Shown: positions 7,973 through 17,345 of the stretch, piece after piece
How positions within the stretch are numbered: the stretch's first letter is position 1
How the letters are laid out: each line of letters opens with the position of its first letter
NCBI RefSeq assembly: GCF_002872255.1
Contig: NZ_NIPR01000031.1
Coordinates: 1-42,217, forward strand
Direction of reading: 5' to 3'
Source of the DNA: Companilactobacillus nuruki
GTDB lineage: Bacteria; Bacillota; Bacilli; Lactobacillales; Lactobacillaceae
DNA length: 42,217 nt
Made by a program: the position numbers and the translations under genes
The notes under the pieces: generated by a model
The model's database searches: none
Seen by the model: the letters and a program-made list of their open reading frames with translations, nothing else
Told to the model about the DNA's origin: nothing

Positions 7973-9268
7973 CTAATTGACATAGAATGTTATTCCAGAA
8001 GATACTTGTGACATCAAATTAGACAAGTCTGATGAACTAATTTGCATACCATTGTTATAACTAGTGCCTCCGGCATAGATGAATCCTAGTGTTGATCCGT
8101 CACTAAAGTAAATTGAACTATTCAAAGCCGAATTATTCTTAAACCAGAAGACCGGAGTAGCTGAACTGAAATCAGCCGTTGTATTATCTGGATCAGCGAC
8201 ATTTAATGCACTCAATGAACTATCAGTCGCATTAGCAACGTATTGTCCAAAATTACTATTGCTACTATCAGTTATGATTGCATCATTCGAATTGGCATTA
8301 ACCAATTTTTTAACTGTATACTTGCCGGAACTAACTTGTGAGTTAGTGACATTAGCATAACCATTTTCTGCTACATACTTCCCACTTACTCTAGTCATCA
8401 AGGCTAAAGTATTCTTACTTGAATTATAATAAAGAACATTCTTATCAGTAATCCCAGCTTGAGTAAGTGCATCAGAAGCTCCCGTTGTAGAATTTAAACT
8501 AGAAACAATATCAACATTTGCCGGTATGTATTTCTCAGTCAGAGGTGAATTCTTTAAGGCCTCTAATTCCTTCTTAACTGCCTCTACTCGCGAACTTTCT
8601 CCTTGATGATTTGAAAAATACTGATCCATTTTAGATACTGCTTCAGACCAACGTTTCTTTACAGTCTTGTTCTTGATCAATTTGTAATAAGTATTGACCA
8701 TTGATATCTTTTCAAAACTTAAACTACTGTTATCAGTATTGAAAGCATCCCAAGTCTTACTAAAGTATTTATCGGCATCTTGAGTCTGCTCATACCAAAT
8801 CTGAACTGTATCAAGTTTGTTTCTTTGTTTCTGATAAACATCCTGATTCTTTTCCTTTAGAAGTAACTTATCAAGGTCATTAATCTTATCACTGGTAACA
8901 TCATCACGATAATTACTTTTTCCATCATAAAGACTCTCAACCATCTTTGTTCGATTCTTACGAGCTTGAATATAATTTTCCAACTGATTATATTTTTGAA
9001 CATTACTTTTAGAGATGATATAACCATCACTAACGTTAATTACTTTACCAATAAAATCTAGTGAACGATAATTAAGATCCGTTTTTAAAACCTCTAGTTC
9101 TTTATCCTGATATTGACTAGATATTTTAGATGTTACAACTGCATTGACGACACCAAGCGAAAGCATAATGAAGAAAATGACGGCGGTAATAACGCCAACA
9201 ACACCGGCACCCAACATTAAATAATGTTCTGATTTCGTTCTAGTCTTTAAATCTTTCTTATCTTTCAT
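7973..9268 (-). CDS. Bitopic extracellular protein, possibly MapZ-like division-site protein
   Basis: A 431-residue protein with a short basic cytoplasmic tail (1-16), one membrane segment (about 17-44), a lysine/aspartate-rich helical extracellular region (about 50-240), a Ser/Asn/Thr-rich segment, and a C-terminal domain ending in ITFYVN. No catalytic motif is seen. The start is taken as ATG at 9268, because GGGG lies 6 nt upstream; the in-frame TTG at 9280 overlaps that site. It is paired with pbp1A. The single-pass layout with helical and C-terminal extracellular domains, and the nearness to pbp1A, recall MapZ, the septum-positioning protein of streptococci, whose gene lies close to pbp1A in pneumococcus. 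This identity is a hypothesis: the cytoplasmic part is much shorter than in pneumococcal MapZ. The existence of the gene is certain, its function is not. Confidence 0.75.
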   Translation of the reverse strand: MKDKKDLKTRTKSEHYLMLGAGVVGVITAVIFFIMLSLGVVNAVVTSKISSQYQDKELEVLKTDLNYRSLDFIGKVINVSDGYIISKSNVQKYNQLENYIQARKNRTKMVESLYDGKSNYRDDVTSDKINDLDKLLLKEKNQDVYQKQRNKLDTVQIWYEQTQDADKYFSKTWDAFNTDNSSLSFEKISMVNTYYKLIKNKTVKKRWSEAVSKMDQYFSNHQGESSRVEAVKKELEALKNSPLTEKYIPANVDIVSSLNSTTGASDALTQAGITDKNVLYYNSSKNTLALMTRVSGKYVAENGYANVTNSQVSSGKYTVKKLVNANSNDAIITDSSNSNFGQYVANATDSSLSALNVADPDNTTADFSSATPVFWFKNNSALNSSIYFSDGSTLGFIYAGGTSYNNGMQISSSDLSNLMSQVSSGITFYVN

Positions 9269-9340
9269 AATTTTCCCCAAATATCTAGTTCATCTTGTTA
9301 TTATTATAGTAAATTATCCTGCAAATAAAGGGTGGAAATT

Positions 9341-10267
9341 TTGAAAAAATTAAACAAAAAATATATTAAATGGATCATTATTCTACTTTTGTTAGTAATA
9401 ATCGTTTCCTCATATGCCCTTAATCTTGGCAAAATTAAAGATAAAACCGTAAACGGCATTGCTTCTCTAACAATTCCTTTTTCATTGATCGTTAATCCTA
9501 AGAATATTGATGAAGACATCGCCCCTAAGGCTATTAAACTTGGCAACAGTGACATGGAAAAAGACAAACAGCAAGCTCTGAGTTTAATAAGTACAATCAA
9601 TGATGACTATGATAATACAAAAGAATTATCATTTTTGTCTAATGATCAAGAAAAATCTTTATTAAAAAGAGTCAATGAAAAACCTCATCGTTATATTGCT
9701 AAAATGACATTATTGAATTTTGGTAAAGATATTCATGGAAAATACATTACTATCAGTTGTAATCGTTATGATGACACTAAAACTATTGTTAGTTATCGTT
9801 ATCGCCTATATTATAAAGATGATACTATCAGATCTGCCAAATACCTTGGAGTTAGATCTAACAAATATCCACCAAAGTTTATTATTAATAATATTGCAAT
9901 CGGTAAGCCTGGTACAGATCAAGCTAAGGCCTTCATTCAACGTTTAAAGACTGCTATTATCAATTCAAACCTAACGGCTACAAATGCCAGTGAGCCAGGT
10001 AATTTTAACCAAATTTCGATTAACTTAGGGCTAAATCCTGACAAGAGTAATACTGGTTTATATCAATTGGCCAAAAACTCCAATTCACGAGTCAGCAATT
10101 CTAGTATTGTCGGTTATCAAATCTCTGATGTTCCTCGTTATACTAGAGTATATATTAAACAACTCAGTAAAAATAATACTTACTATTACACATTAACTTT
10201 CAGCCGCAACAGTGGTCGTTTCATCAATTTTCAAAATGGTATTATCGGAACTGATAAACAAAACTAA
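9341..10267 (+). CDS. Uncharacterised membrane-anchored protein
   Basis: A 308-residue protein of unknown function: a basic N-terminus, one hydrophobic segment (about 8-27, an uncleaved anchor or signal peptide without lipobox), then a polar extracellular part rich in Asn, Lys and Tyr. I do not recognise a domain. The TTG at 9341 is preferred as start because GGTGG lies 5 nt before it; the GTG at 9332 would overlap that RBS. It is divergent from the MapZ-like/pbp1A operon, with only 72 bp between starts, so the promoters must be close or overlapping and the genes could be co-regulated. It reads against replication and ends before repeat copy 2. A cell-envelope role is plausible only from context. 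Confidence 0.75.
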   Translation: MKKLNKKYIKWIIILLLLVIIVSSYALNLGKIKDKTVNGIASLTIPFSLIVNPKNIDEDIAPKAIKLGNSDMEKDKQQALSLISTINDDYDNTKELSFLSNDQEKSLLKRVNEKPHRYIAKMTLLNFGKDIHGKYITISCNRYDDTKTIVSYRYRLYYKDDTIRSAKYLGVRSNKYPPKFIINNIAIGKPGTDQAKAFIQRLKTAIINSNLTATNASEPGNFNQISINLGLNPDKSNTGLYQLAKNSNSRVSNSSIVGYQISDVPRYTRVYIKQLSKNNTYYYTLTFSRNSGRFINFQNGIIGTDKQN

Positions 10268-10332
10268 GTTTCTCCTTAAATTCCAGGTAGACCTTAAGTC
10301 TAAATAATTCTATTCTGATTTTTCAAATATTC

Positions 10333-10450
10333 AAAAATAGCCTGTATTGACATCAACTATGTTTTTTCAACATGGTTAATAATCAGTACAGACTATTTAT
10401 TTTGATCAATTAAAATTATTTCAATAACAAAGCATACAACAGCTATCTCT
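10333..10450. repeat. Dispersed hairpin repeat, copy 2 (with terminator)
   Basis: This is homologous to 5193-5278. The stem is AATAGCCTGTATTGA (10336-10350) with TCAGTACAGACTATT (10383-10397); some pairs are changed but stay pairable (G-U). The loop has grown by a nested hairpin, AACTATGTT/AACATGGTT (about 10355-10377), and an extra ~11 nt lies in the distal flank. Like copy 1 it sits between convergent genes (9341-10267 + and the Rrf2 gene -), and it probably terminates both. Confidence 0.65.
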
Positions 10451-10498
10451 GGAACAAAATAAGTTTAAATAAAAATGACTTTTCAGAAAACTAATTAT

Positions 10499-10927
10499 TC
10501 ATTTTTTAGAATTATTAACTAAAATACTGTCAATAATATCTTTCAAAGTCACTTGAGACATACTTTTTTCAGCATCAGATTGAATCTTTTGATAAACTCC
10601 TGTCAAAGTTTCTTGAATATTGCCACCAACAATACATTTTAGATTTGTTTTCTCATCAACATGCAACAAATTCTGATTATCCTCAATTGCACGATAGATG
10701 TTCAACAAACTTATTTCGTCTGCTGGTCGAGCAAGTTTTGGTGCCACTACTCCTGGTTGACTAACCAACAAACCGGCTTTACTCAATCGCGACATCATCC
10801 TTCTTACTAAACTAGGATTAGATTCAATACTACTGGCAATTGCTGCACTAGATAAGTCACCATCCTTGCAGATTTCAACGTAAGCGAGGATATGTACTCC
10901 ATCACTCAACTTATTAGAATATTTCAT
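10499..10927 (-). CDS. Rrf2-family transcriptional regulator
   Basis: A 142-residue protein with the Rrf2 winged-helix layout: an N-terminal MKYSNKLSDGVHILAYV segment, then a helix-turn-helix with 'SSAAIASSIESNPSLVRRMM' (26-45) and the wing 'LSKAGLLVSQPG' (48-59). It has only two cysteines (Cys20 and Cys98), not the three clustered ones that hold an iron-sulfur cluster in IscR or NsrR, so it more probably senses through a thiol or another ligand, as in the YwnA-like subgroup. It follows the NmrA/QorB-like gene by 50 bp and is probably its co-transcribed regulator. AGGAG lies before the ATG. Confidence 0.88.
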   Translation of the reverse strand: MKYSNKLSDGVHILAYVEICKDGDLSSAAIASSIESNPSLVRRMMSRLSKAGLLVSQPGVVAPKLARPADEISLLNIYRAIEDNQNLLHVDEKTNLKCIVGGNIQETLTGVYQKIQSDAEKSMSQVTLKDIIDSILVNNSKK

Positions 10928-10977
10928 AGTTAGCTCCTATCTTTTACCATCATAAAGTATTTTCAGAGCTGAAATAA

Positions 10978-11820
10978 TTATTTATTAATTACTAATTTGA
11001 CCGCTTGTTTAATTGGTATTAAATCGTGTCCTAAGACATCTGATAAATCAGTAGTGTCTTCAGCCAATTGGTTATCACTGATCAAATCTTGAATAGAAAC
11101 AATTATCTCAATTGTCTGTTCATCCATACCAGCTTCTTTTAAGCTCTTCCTATACTCTTCATCACTTAATGATAATACCTTAACATTACCCACTGCCTCA
11201 GCCAAATCAGCATATGATCTACTTGGTCCCGCAAATTCGTAAACATCTTTAGGACTTTCTGTTACTAAAACTTTAACTGCGGCTTCTGAATATTCATCCT
11301 CTAGGGCCCAACCGACTTTACCAGTAGCTGAGTAAACAAAAGGTTGTCCATTAGCGGCGCCTTTTAAAGTAGCTGTTTCATTTTCTAAGTACCAATTATT
11401 TCGCAAAAATGAATACTTCATACCTGATTCAATAATTAATTTCTCGGTTGCCTTATGATCAGTTGCTAATGGTGCCGTGGCAATATTTGCATGTGGGAAA
11501 CTAGTATAGGCAATATAGTTAACTCCAGCATTTTTAGCAGCCAAAACAATATTTTTGTGTTGCGTTAATCTAGATACTGGACCACCTGGCTGTGAAGATA
11601 CGAATAATAATTTATCAACACCTTGTAAAGATTCTTGTAATTGTTCAGGCTTGTTATAATCAGTTGCTCTAACCTCAACACCTTCAGGAACAATCTCTTT
11701 GGCACGCTCTACATTACGGGCTAATGCAACAATATCACTTGGAGACACTAATTTAACTAATTCTTTAAGTGCATTTCGACCAAAGTGACCAGTTGCACCT
11801 GTTACAGCATATTTTGTCAT
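10978..11820 (-). CDS. NmrA/QorB-like NAD(P)-binding oxidoreductase
   Basis: A 280-residue atypical short-chain dehydrogenase. The N-terminus TKYAVTGATGHFGRNAL holds the GxxGxxG dinucleotide-binding motif (about residues 8-14). A Rossmann layout follows, with 'ARNVERAKEIV' after the second strand, and a YSFLRNNWYLEN segment (about 136-147) typical of the NmrA/QorB group. Relatives reduce quinones with NAD(P)H or act as redox sensors. It lacks an obvious YxxxK catalytic pair. It is probably the first gene of a two-gene operon with the Rrf2 regulator. The RBS is GAGGA upstream of the ATG. A dyad in the promoter region (11861-11879) may be the operator. Confidence 0.85.
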   Translation of the reverse strand: MTKYAVTGATGHFGRNALKELVKLVSPSDIVALARNVERAKEIVPEGVEVRATDYNKPEQLQESLQGVDKLLFVSSQPGGPVSRLTQHKNIVLAAKNAGVNYIAYTSFPHANIATAPLATDHKATEKLIIESGMKYSFLRNNWYLENETATLKGAANGQPFVYSATGKVGWALEDEYSEAAVKVLVTESPKDVYEFAGPSRSYADLAEAVGNVKVLSLSDEEYRKSLKEAGMDEQTIEIIVSIQDLISDNQLAEDTTDLSDVLGHDLIPIKQAVKLVINK

Positions 11821-11860
11821 AAAAAATCCTCTTTTCTTTGATGTTACTTTATAATTAACT

Positions 11861-11879
11861 TGTTATTTAAATAATAACA
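11861..11879. promoter_or_regulatory. Candidate operator of the oxidoreductase-Rrf2 operon
   Basis: A perfect dyad TGTTATT-TAAAT-AATAACA lies 41 bp upstream of the oxidoreductase ATG, next to a TATAAA-like -10 on the minus strand (about 11854-11849). The size and position fit a binding site for a dimeric regulator such as the Rrf2 protein encoded here. The link is inferred. Confidence 0.4.
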
Positions 11880-11910
11880 TCATTGAAAATTTATACAAGA
11901 ATTTTGTTTA

Positions 11911-11960
11911 ATAAAAAAGCTCATCTAACAATCCATTACGTGGATGGCTTAGATGAGCTT
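11911..11960 (-). terminator. Terminator after purA
   Basis: On the minus strand a 12-bp perfect outer stem (AAGCTCATCTAA at 11960-11949 with TTAGATGAGCTT at 11928-11917) encloses an inner ATCCA-type hairpin and is followed by a T-run. It ends the gdpP-rplI-dnaB-purA transcript. Confidence 0.88.
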
Positions 11961-11973
11961 AGTTATTTAATAA

Positions 11974-13260
11974 TTATTTTTTCCAAACATCATTTACTTC
12001 AATTGTTTGTTCTCTATCAGGACCAACAGAAACTGTAGCATATTCAACGCCTAATTGATCTTTTACAAAATCAAGATAATTTCTAGCTGCCTGTGGCAAT
12101 TCTTCGATACTCTTAGCTTGAGTCATATCTTCTGTCCAACCTGGGAAAGTTTTATAAACTGGCTTGCATTTAGCCAAAATATTTAAATTAGCTGGATATT
12201 CGTCAATAATCTTGCCATTCAAATCATAACCCGTGCAGACTTTAATTTCCTTCAATCCTGTTAGAACATCAAGACAATTAAGCGAAAGATGAGTTACACC
12301 AGAAACATTACATGAATGTTTTAGAACAACTAAATCTAACCAACCAACACGACGTGGACGATGTGTAACTGTTCCGTACTCATGACCCGCTTCACGAAGG
12401 AAGTCTCCTGTATCATTAAGTTGTTCTGTTGGGAAAGGACCAGCACCAACACGTGATGTATAAGCCTTAACCACACCAATAACATTATCAATTAAAGGGG
12501 CACCAATACCGGCACCAGTTGTTACACCACCAGCAGGATTAGATGAGGTTACATATGGGTAAGTACCATGATCAATATCAAGCATGATACCTTGTGCACC
12601 CTCAAAAAGTACATTTTTACCATTTTTCAATTCTTTATTTAAATATGCAGATGTGTCAATGACACGATCCTTAAGGTCTTGACCAATTTGATAATACTTA
12701 TCAAAAATATCATCAAAATTCATTGGTTGTGCCCCATAGATCTTTGTGAATAGCTCATTTTTTTGCTTAAGATTAGCAGTTAGTAATTCTTTGAATAAAT
12801 CCTTATCAAGAATATCGGCCATTCTTATACCAATACGTGAAGCCTTGTCAGTATAAGCTGGTCCGATTCCACGATTAGTTGTTCCAACTTTAGAATCACC
12901 CTTAGCAGCCTCTTGAAGCTTGTCTAACTCAATATGGTAAGGAAGAATCAACTGTGCACGATTAGAAATCTTCAAGTTAGTTGTATCAACGCCCTGTTCA
13001 TGTAAACGGCCTAACTCTTCTTGAAGAGATTCAAGGTTCAAAACGACCCCATTACCAATAACACTAGTTTTATCTGAATATAAAATACCTGATGGAACAG
13101 ATCTTAGTTTATAAACTTGATTATCAATATTCAAGGTATGTCCAGCATTATCTCCACCTTGGTAACGTGCAATAATGTTAGCTTCACCACTGAAATAATC
13201 GGTAATCTTTCCCTTACCTTCATCGCCCCATTGAGTACCTACTACAACAACTGTTGTCAT
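11974..13260 (-). CDS. purA: Adenylosuccinate synthetase
   Basis: A 428-residue cytosolic enzyme that makes adenylosuccinate from IMP, aspartate and GTP, the first committed step to AMP. The GTP/IMP-binding N-terminus [16 protein letters not shown] (8-23) has the catalytic Asp and the P-loop-like glycines. QGGDNAGHT (34-42) carries the catalytic His, and [13 protein letters not shown] (about 123-135) binds IMP. The length matches the family. It is the last gene of the gdpP-rplI-dnaB-purA unit, starting 22 bp after dnaB, and is followed by a strong terminator. No PurR box or other purine-specific element is evident directly before it. Confidence 0.97.
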   Translation of the reverse strand: MTTVVVVGTQWGDEGKGKITDYFSGEANIIARYQGGDNAGHTLNIDNQVYKLRSVPSGILYSDKTSVIGNGVVLNLESLQEELGRLHEQGVDTTNLKISNRAQLILPYHIELDKLQEAAKGDSKVGTTNRGIGPAYTDKASRIGIRMADILDKDLFKELLTANLKQKNELFTKIYGAQPMNFDDIFDKYYQIGQDLKDRVIDTSAYLNKELKNGKNVLFEGAQGIMLDIDHGTYPYVTSSNPAGGVTTGAGIGAPLIDNVIGVVKAYTSRVGAGPFPTEQLNDTGDFLREAGHEYGTVTHRPRRVGWLDLVVLKHSCNVSGVTHLSLNCLDVLTGLKEIKVCTGYDLNGKIIDEYPANLNILAKCKPVYKTFPGWTEDMTQAKSIEELPQAARNYLDFVKDQLGVEYATVSVGPDREQTIEVNDVWKK

Positions 13261-13282
13261 ATTTCTTCTACACCTACACTAT

Positions 13283-14674
13283 TTAATTTTCTGGAATTGT
13301 CGCTATCGATGAAAACTTATTATAAGATTTCACGAACAATAACTTAGCTGTACCACGAGGTCCTGAACGGTTTTTACTGATGATGACTTCGACCTCACCA
13401 ACATTTTGATCCTCTGAATCTTCAGGTTCCTCATTACCACCACCATTATTGTCATCGCCATCTTCATCACGATAATAATCATCACGATAAAGAAAGGCAA
13501 CAATATCAGCATCCTGTTCAATTGAACCAGATTCACGGATATCTGACAACATTGGTCTTTTATCCTGACGGGCTTCAACCCCACGGGAAAGCTGTGATAA
13601 CGCGATTATAGGAACATGAAGTTCTTTTGCTAATTTTTTCAAATTACGTGAAATAACTGAAACTTCTTGTTGTCTGTTTTCTTGTCCTGTACCTTCAATC
13701 AATTGTAAATAATCGATGATAACTAAATCTAAATGTCCACTTTCTTTTAATAATCGACGACATTTGGATCTGATTTCAGCCATTTTAATACCAGGAGTAT
13801 CGTCAATGTAAACATTAGTCCTAGACAAACTACCCATGGCAACGACCAAATTATTCCATTGTCCTTCGTCTAATTTACCAGTTCGCAAAGCATTAGCATC
13901 AATACTACCTTCTGAACAAAGCATACGATTAACTAGTGACTCTGCACCCATTTCCAAACTGAAAATAGCCACAGTTGCATTAGACTTAGTGGCTGCATTT
14001 TGAGCTAGATTTAAAGCAAAAGCAGTTTTACCAACACCAGGACGAGCAGCCAGAATAATTAATTCATCTTTGTGCAAACCAGTAGTCATATCATCTAGTT
14101 CTTTATAACCAGTTGAAAGGCCAGTAACATCACTATCTTGATCATACAATTTGTCAATTTCTTCAAGAGAAGATTTAACAACATCAGAGATTCTTCGAAA
14201 GCCCTTATGATTACGGTTTTCAGAAACATCCATAATCTCTTTTTCTGACAAATCAATGATACTATCAACATCGTCATCTTCTTCAAAACTGCGGGTCACG
14301 ATGCTTGTTGCAGCATTGATAAGTCGGCGAAGCGTTGATTTATTTTTAACAATTTTTGCATAATAGGTTGTATTAGCAGCCGTAGGTACAGCACTTGCTA
14401 ACTCAGCAAGATAACTTACGCCACCAATATCTTCAATTTGATTTAACCGATCAAGTTCATTCTGAACTGTCACAACATCAACAGGTTCTTCTTCATCGTT
14501 TAAATTCATCATAGCTTGGAATACCAGTTGATTAGCATGTTGATAGAAATCTTCTGCTTCTACATATTCCATCGCTTCAATTAAAGCATCCTGACTTAGA
14601 AAAACCGCTCCTAATACAGCTTGCTCAGCATCCTTATCATTGGGCGGAATTCTTGTGGTTATATCGTTATTCAT
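13283..14674 (-). CDS. dnaB: Replicative DNA helicase DnaB
   Basis: A 463-residue hexameric helicase (called DnaC in Bacillus subtilis). The N-terminal primase-interaction domain begins PPNDKDAEQAVLGAVF (10-25). The RecA-like ATPase domain follows, with Walker A ARPGVGKT (210-217), Walker B LVIIDYLQLI and the conserved LSQLSRGVE...RPMLSDIRESGSIEQDAD stretch (read as two blocks). Near the C-terminus a Asp/Asn/Gly/Glu-rich acidic insert of about 30 residues replaces the usual short loop before VEVIISKNRSGPRGT; it may be a flexible surface loop. Eight bp after rplI. The gene order matches other Firmicutes. Confidence 0.96.
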   Translation of the reverse strand: MNNDITTRIPPNDKDAEQAVLGAVFLSQDALIEAMEYVEAEDFYQHANQLVFQAMMNLNDEEEPVDVVTVQNELDRLNQIEDIGGVSYLAELASAVPTAANTTYYAKIVKNKSTLRRLINAATSIVTRSFEEDDDVDSIIDLSEKEIMDVSENRNHKGFRRISDVVKSSLEEIDKLYDQDSDVTGLSTGYKELDDMTTGLHKDELIILAARPGVGKTAFALNLAQNAATKSNATVAIFSLEMGAESLVNRMLCSEGSIDANALRTGKLDEGQWNNLVVAMGSLSRTNVYIDDTPGIKMAEIRSKCRRLLKESGHLDLVIIDYLQLIEGTGQENRQQEVSVISRNLKKLAKELHVPIIALSQLSRGVEARQDKRPMLSDIRESGSIEQDADIVAFLYRDDYYRDEDGDDNNGGGNEEPEDSEDQNVGEVEVIISKNRSGPRGTAKLLFVKSYNKFSSIATIPEN

Positions 14675-14681
14675 TTATATC

Positions 14682-15137
14682 CTACTTCTTTTCAGCAACG
14701 TGAACTCTGATTGTGGCTTCTACGCCATCGAACAACTTAACTGGGACATTGATATATCCTAATGATTTAACGCCGTCAGAAAGCACCATTTTATGCTTAT
14801 CAACCTTGATTTCATATTGCTTATTAAGTTCTTCAGCAATCTTTTTAGTTGTTACAGATCCAAACAATCGACCATCAGTACCAGCCTTAGCTAAAATCTC
14901 GACAACAGTTTTGTCATCTTCAATCTTTGTTTTTAGAACTTTGGCTTCTTCTTTTTCTGCTTCATAATCTTTAGCTTCGCGATTTTGTTCAGCTTTTAAT
15001 TTGGCTACATTAGCATTGGTTGCCTCAATAGCCTTTTTATTCTTAATAAGGAAGTTTTGAGCGTATCCATCAGCAACGTTCTTTAGCTCTCCTTTTTTAC
15101 CTTTACCTCTAACATCTTCTAGGAAAATAACTTTCAT
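14682..15137 (-). CDS. rplI: 50S ribosomal protein L9
   Basis: A 151-residue protein starting [18 protein letters not shown] with the L9 signature [20 protein letters not shown] (11-30; N domain binds 23S rRNA), a long connecting helix rich in K/E/A (about 40-75), and the C-terminal domain. Full length. It is between gdpP and dnaB, and GAGGAGG lies upstream of the ATG. Confidence 0.97.
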   Translation of the reverse strand: MKVIFLEDVRGKGKKGELKNVADGYAQNFLIKNKKAIEATNANVAKLKAEQNREAKDYEAEKEEAKVLKTKIEDDKTVVEILAKAGTDGRLFGSVTTKKIAEELNKQYEIKVDKHKMVLSDGVKSLGYINVPVKLFDGVEATIRVHVAEKK

Positions 15138-15154
15138 AATATATGATCCTCCTC

Positions 15155-17158
15155 TTAGCTCTTCTTATTAGAATCAGCCAAAACATCAACTAATTGATTT
15201 TTAACATCTTCCACCGTTGAATCTGAAATTTGAGTTGCAGCGTCAGACAAATGTCCACCACCACCAAGTTTCTCCATAATGACCTGAACATTAACATTTC
15301 CCAAACTACGTGCCGAAATTCCTATTCGGCCATCGGGACGTTTGCTAATTACAAATGAGGCTTCAACATTATCTAATGATAACAATGTATCAGCTGCTTG
15401 GGCAACAATAACTGGATCATAAGTTTTGTCTTCTTCACCAAAACATACTGCCATATTACCGCTAACCATTGTAATTGTTTCAATTAAATGACTCTTTTGA
15501 ATAAATGAATCAATATTCTCTTTCAAAACATTTTGAATGACTGTCTCATCAGCACCAACTGATCTTAAATAACTTGCAGCATCAAATGTTCTTGTACCAG
15601 TCCTAAGTGAGAATGACTTAGTATCAACTGTAATTCCTGCCAACAAGGCCGTAGCCTCAATTTTTTCAATAGCTTTTTTATTCTTTGGTTGATACTCCAA
15701 CATTTCAGTAATTAATTCACTGGTTGAAGAAGCATAAGGTTCAATATAAATCAGCATTGGATTCTCAGGGAATTCCTCACCACGTCTATGGTGATCGATA
15801 ACAACAACTTTATTATTATCACCATTGAATAAATCTGGATTAATAGAAATACTTTGCTTAGAATGATCCACCATTACAATCAATGTTCTTGGCGTTTTAA
15901 TAGCAATTGATTCTTCTGATGAAATAATATCTTTTTTGATCTCTGGATCTTCATCAATCATACCTAGAAGTCGACTAACATCTGAATGTAGTGACTTGTT
16001 ATCAATCACAACTTTACATGGCGTATTATTCATCATAGCAATTCTTCTAATACCTAATGAAGAACCCAAAACATCCATATCGGGATGTGAGTGGCCCATT
16101 ACAAGAACCTGATCACTATCTTTCAATAGTTCTTGCAAAGCCTCACTAATCATCCTGGCACGAACTCGTGTTCTCTTTTCCATTGGATCGGTATTGCCAC
16201 CATAAAATCGTGCCTTTTCACCAATCTCCTTAACGACAACTTGATCTCCACCACGACCAAGGGCCAAATTAAGGTTCTTTTGTGCCTCATCATTTAACTT
16301 ATGTAGATCATCAACACCATAAGAGAAACCCATACTTAAGGTTAAAGGAACGTTTTGTTGAGATGTATATTCTCGAATGACATCCAAGATCTTAAAACCA
16401 TTCTTTTCCATATCAAAAATTCGACCTGTATAAGCCATGATAAAGAAATGATCATCATCAATTCGTTTTAAAAACATTTGTTGTTTTGAAGCCCAATTGG
16501 ATAATTCATTAGTTATATAATTGTCCAAATTTGATACATCACGATCACTCATTGACTGAGTGATTTCTGCATAATTGTCCAAGTAAACTTGACCAATTAC
16601 TGAACGATTACCCTCATAACGTTTCTCAATTTCGGAGTAATGCGTTATGTTCAACAAATAAATGACTTTTAATTCTGTTTGAACTTGTACCAAATAGTAC
16701 TTGTCATCTATCTGAATCGTTTTATCACCAGAATATTCTTCAGCATCAATCAAGTCCGAAAGTTCCGATGAAATATCTCCAACTTTCATACTATTTGATG
16801 GGTTAAAGCCGGTTTCCTCAACAAAGGAAGGATTCACCCATTGAACCATCTTATCAGCATCATATAAAAGGATGCCTAATGGATACTCTACAAAACTATT
16901 ATCCGTTCCTCTATCAATCCGATATTGTAAGTTATTAGTGTACTTACCTGCTTTTTCACCTAAAAGTAAAAACAAATAAACAAATAGGATTAGCGAGATA
17001 ATTATTAAAACAGCCTGAATGTAACCGGCTACAGAGCCGTGAATCAAACCGACTATTAATATTGATAATAGCATTACAATCAAAGAGACTGCCGTAAGTT
17101 GAGTCGAATGATCAACTCGCGAAAGGAAGAATTTCAGATTAGATTTTATCTTTTTCAT
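15155..17158 (-). CDS. gdpP: Cyclic-di-AMP phosphodiesterase GdpP (DHH-DHHA1)
   Basis: A 667-residue membrane protein that hydrolyses c-di-AMP to pApA, lowering the messenger that controls potassium, osmolytes and wall stress. Two N-terminal membrane helices (about 22-40 and 45-67) are followed by a PAS-like domain (about 85-170), a degenerate GGDEF domain (about 175-310) without a GGDEF motif, and the DHH phosphodiesterase domain with HSHPDMD (356-362), VDH (430-432) and DHH (455-457). The DHHA1 substrate-binding domain ends with GGGGHLSDA. All metal-binding residues I can identify are present, so it should be active. It is the first gene of the gdpP-rplI-dnaB-purA unit, with a GAGGGG RBS. 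Confidence 0.95.
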   Translation of the reverse strand: MKKIKSNLKFFLSRVDHSTQLTAVSLIVMLLSILIVGLIHGSVAGYIQAVLIIISLILFVYLFLLLGEKAGKYTNNLQYRIDRGTDNSFVEYPLGILLYDADKMVQWVNPSFVEETGFNPSNSMKVGDISSELSDLIDAEEYSGDKTIQIDDKYYLVQVQTELKVIYLLNITHYSEIEKRYEGNRSVIGQVYLDNYAEITQSMSDRDVSNLDNYITNELSNWASKQQMFLKRIDDDHFFIMAYTGRIFDMEKNGFKILDVIREYTSQQNVPLTLSMGFSYGVDDLHKLNDEAQKNLNLALGRGGDQVVVKEIGEKARFYGGNTDPMEKRTRVRARMISEALQELLKDSDQVLVMGHSHPDMDVLGSSLGIRRIAMMNNTPCKVVIDNKSLHSDVSRLLGMIDEDPEIKKDIISSEESIAIKTPRTLIVMVDHSKQSISINPDLFNGDNNKVVVIDHHRRGEEFPENPMLIYIEPYASSTSELITEMLEYQPKNKKAIEKIEATALLAGITVDTKSFSLRTGTRTFDAASYLRSVGADETVIQNVLKENIDSFIQKSHLIETITMVSGNMAVCFGEEDKTYDPVIVAQAADTLLSLDNVEASFVISKRPDGRIGISARSLGNVNVQVIMEKLGGGGHLSDAATQISDSTVEDVKNQLVDVLADSNKKS

Positions 17159-17186
17159 ATTAGTCCCCTCTTAGATATACCCCTTA

Positions 17187-17195
17187 ATTTTATCA
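17187..17195 (-). promoter_or_regulatory. Extended -10 promoter of gdpP
   Basis: On the minus strand TGATAAAAT gives a TG-N-TAAAAT extended -10, about 29 bp upstream of the gdpP ATG, without a good -35. A terminator separates this unit from rpsR, so a promoter is expected here. Confidence 0.5.
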
Positions 17196-17303
17196 CAGCC
17201 TACTTCTTCTTTCCGAATAATATTAACCGGAAACCATGATCAAATTTTTACATCTAAAAGATAATTTACCATTAGATTTTTGTGTTACACAGAAAATTAG
17301 AGT

Positions 17304-17334
17304 TTAAAAAAAGACCACTCTCAAAAGTGGTCTT
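17304..17334 (-). terminator. Terminator after rpsR
   Basis: On the minus strand AAGACCACT/AGTGGTCTT (17334-17326 with 17319-17311) forms a 9-bp perfect stem with a 6-nt loop, followed by a run of T. It closes the rpsF-ssb-rpsR transcript. Confidence 0.9.
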
Positions 17335-17345
17335 TTTACAAAAAA

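Noticed and set aside
9269-9280. TTG start at 9280 for the bitopic protein
   Set aside because: The TTG overlaps the GGGG that is ideally spaced for the ATG at 9268.
10268-10332. Possible small gene between the 9341 gene and the repeat
   Set aside because: No start with RBS and no open frame of useful length.
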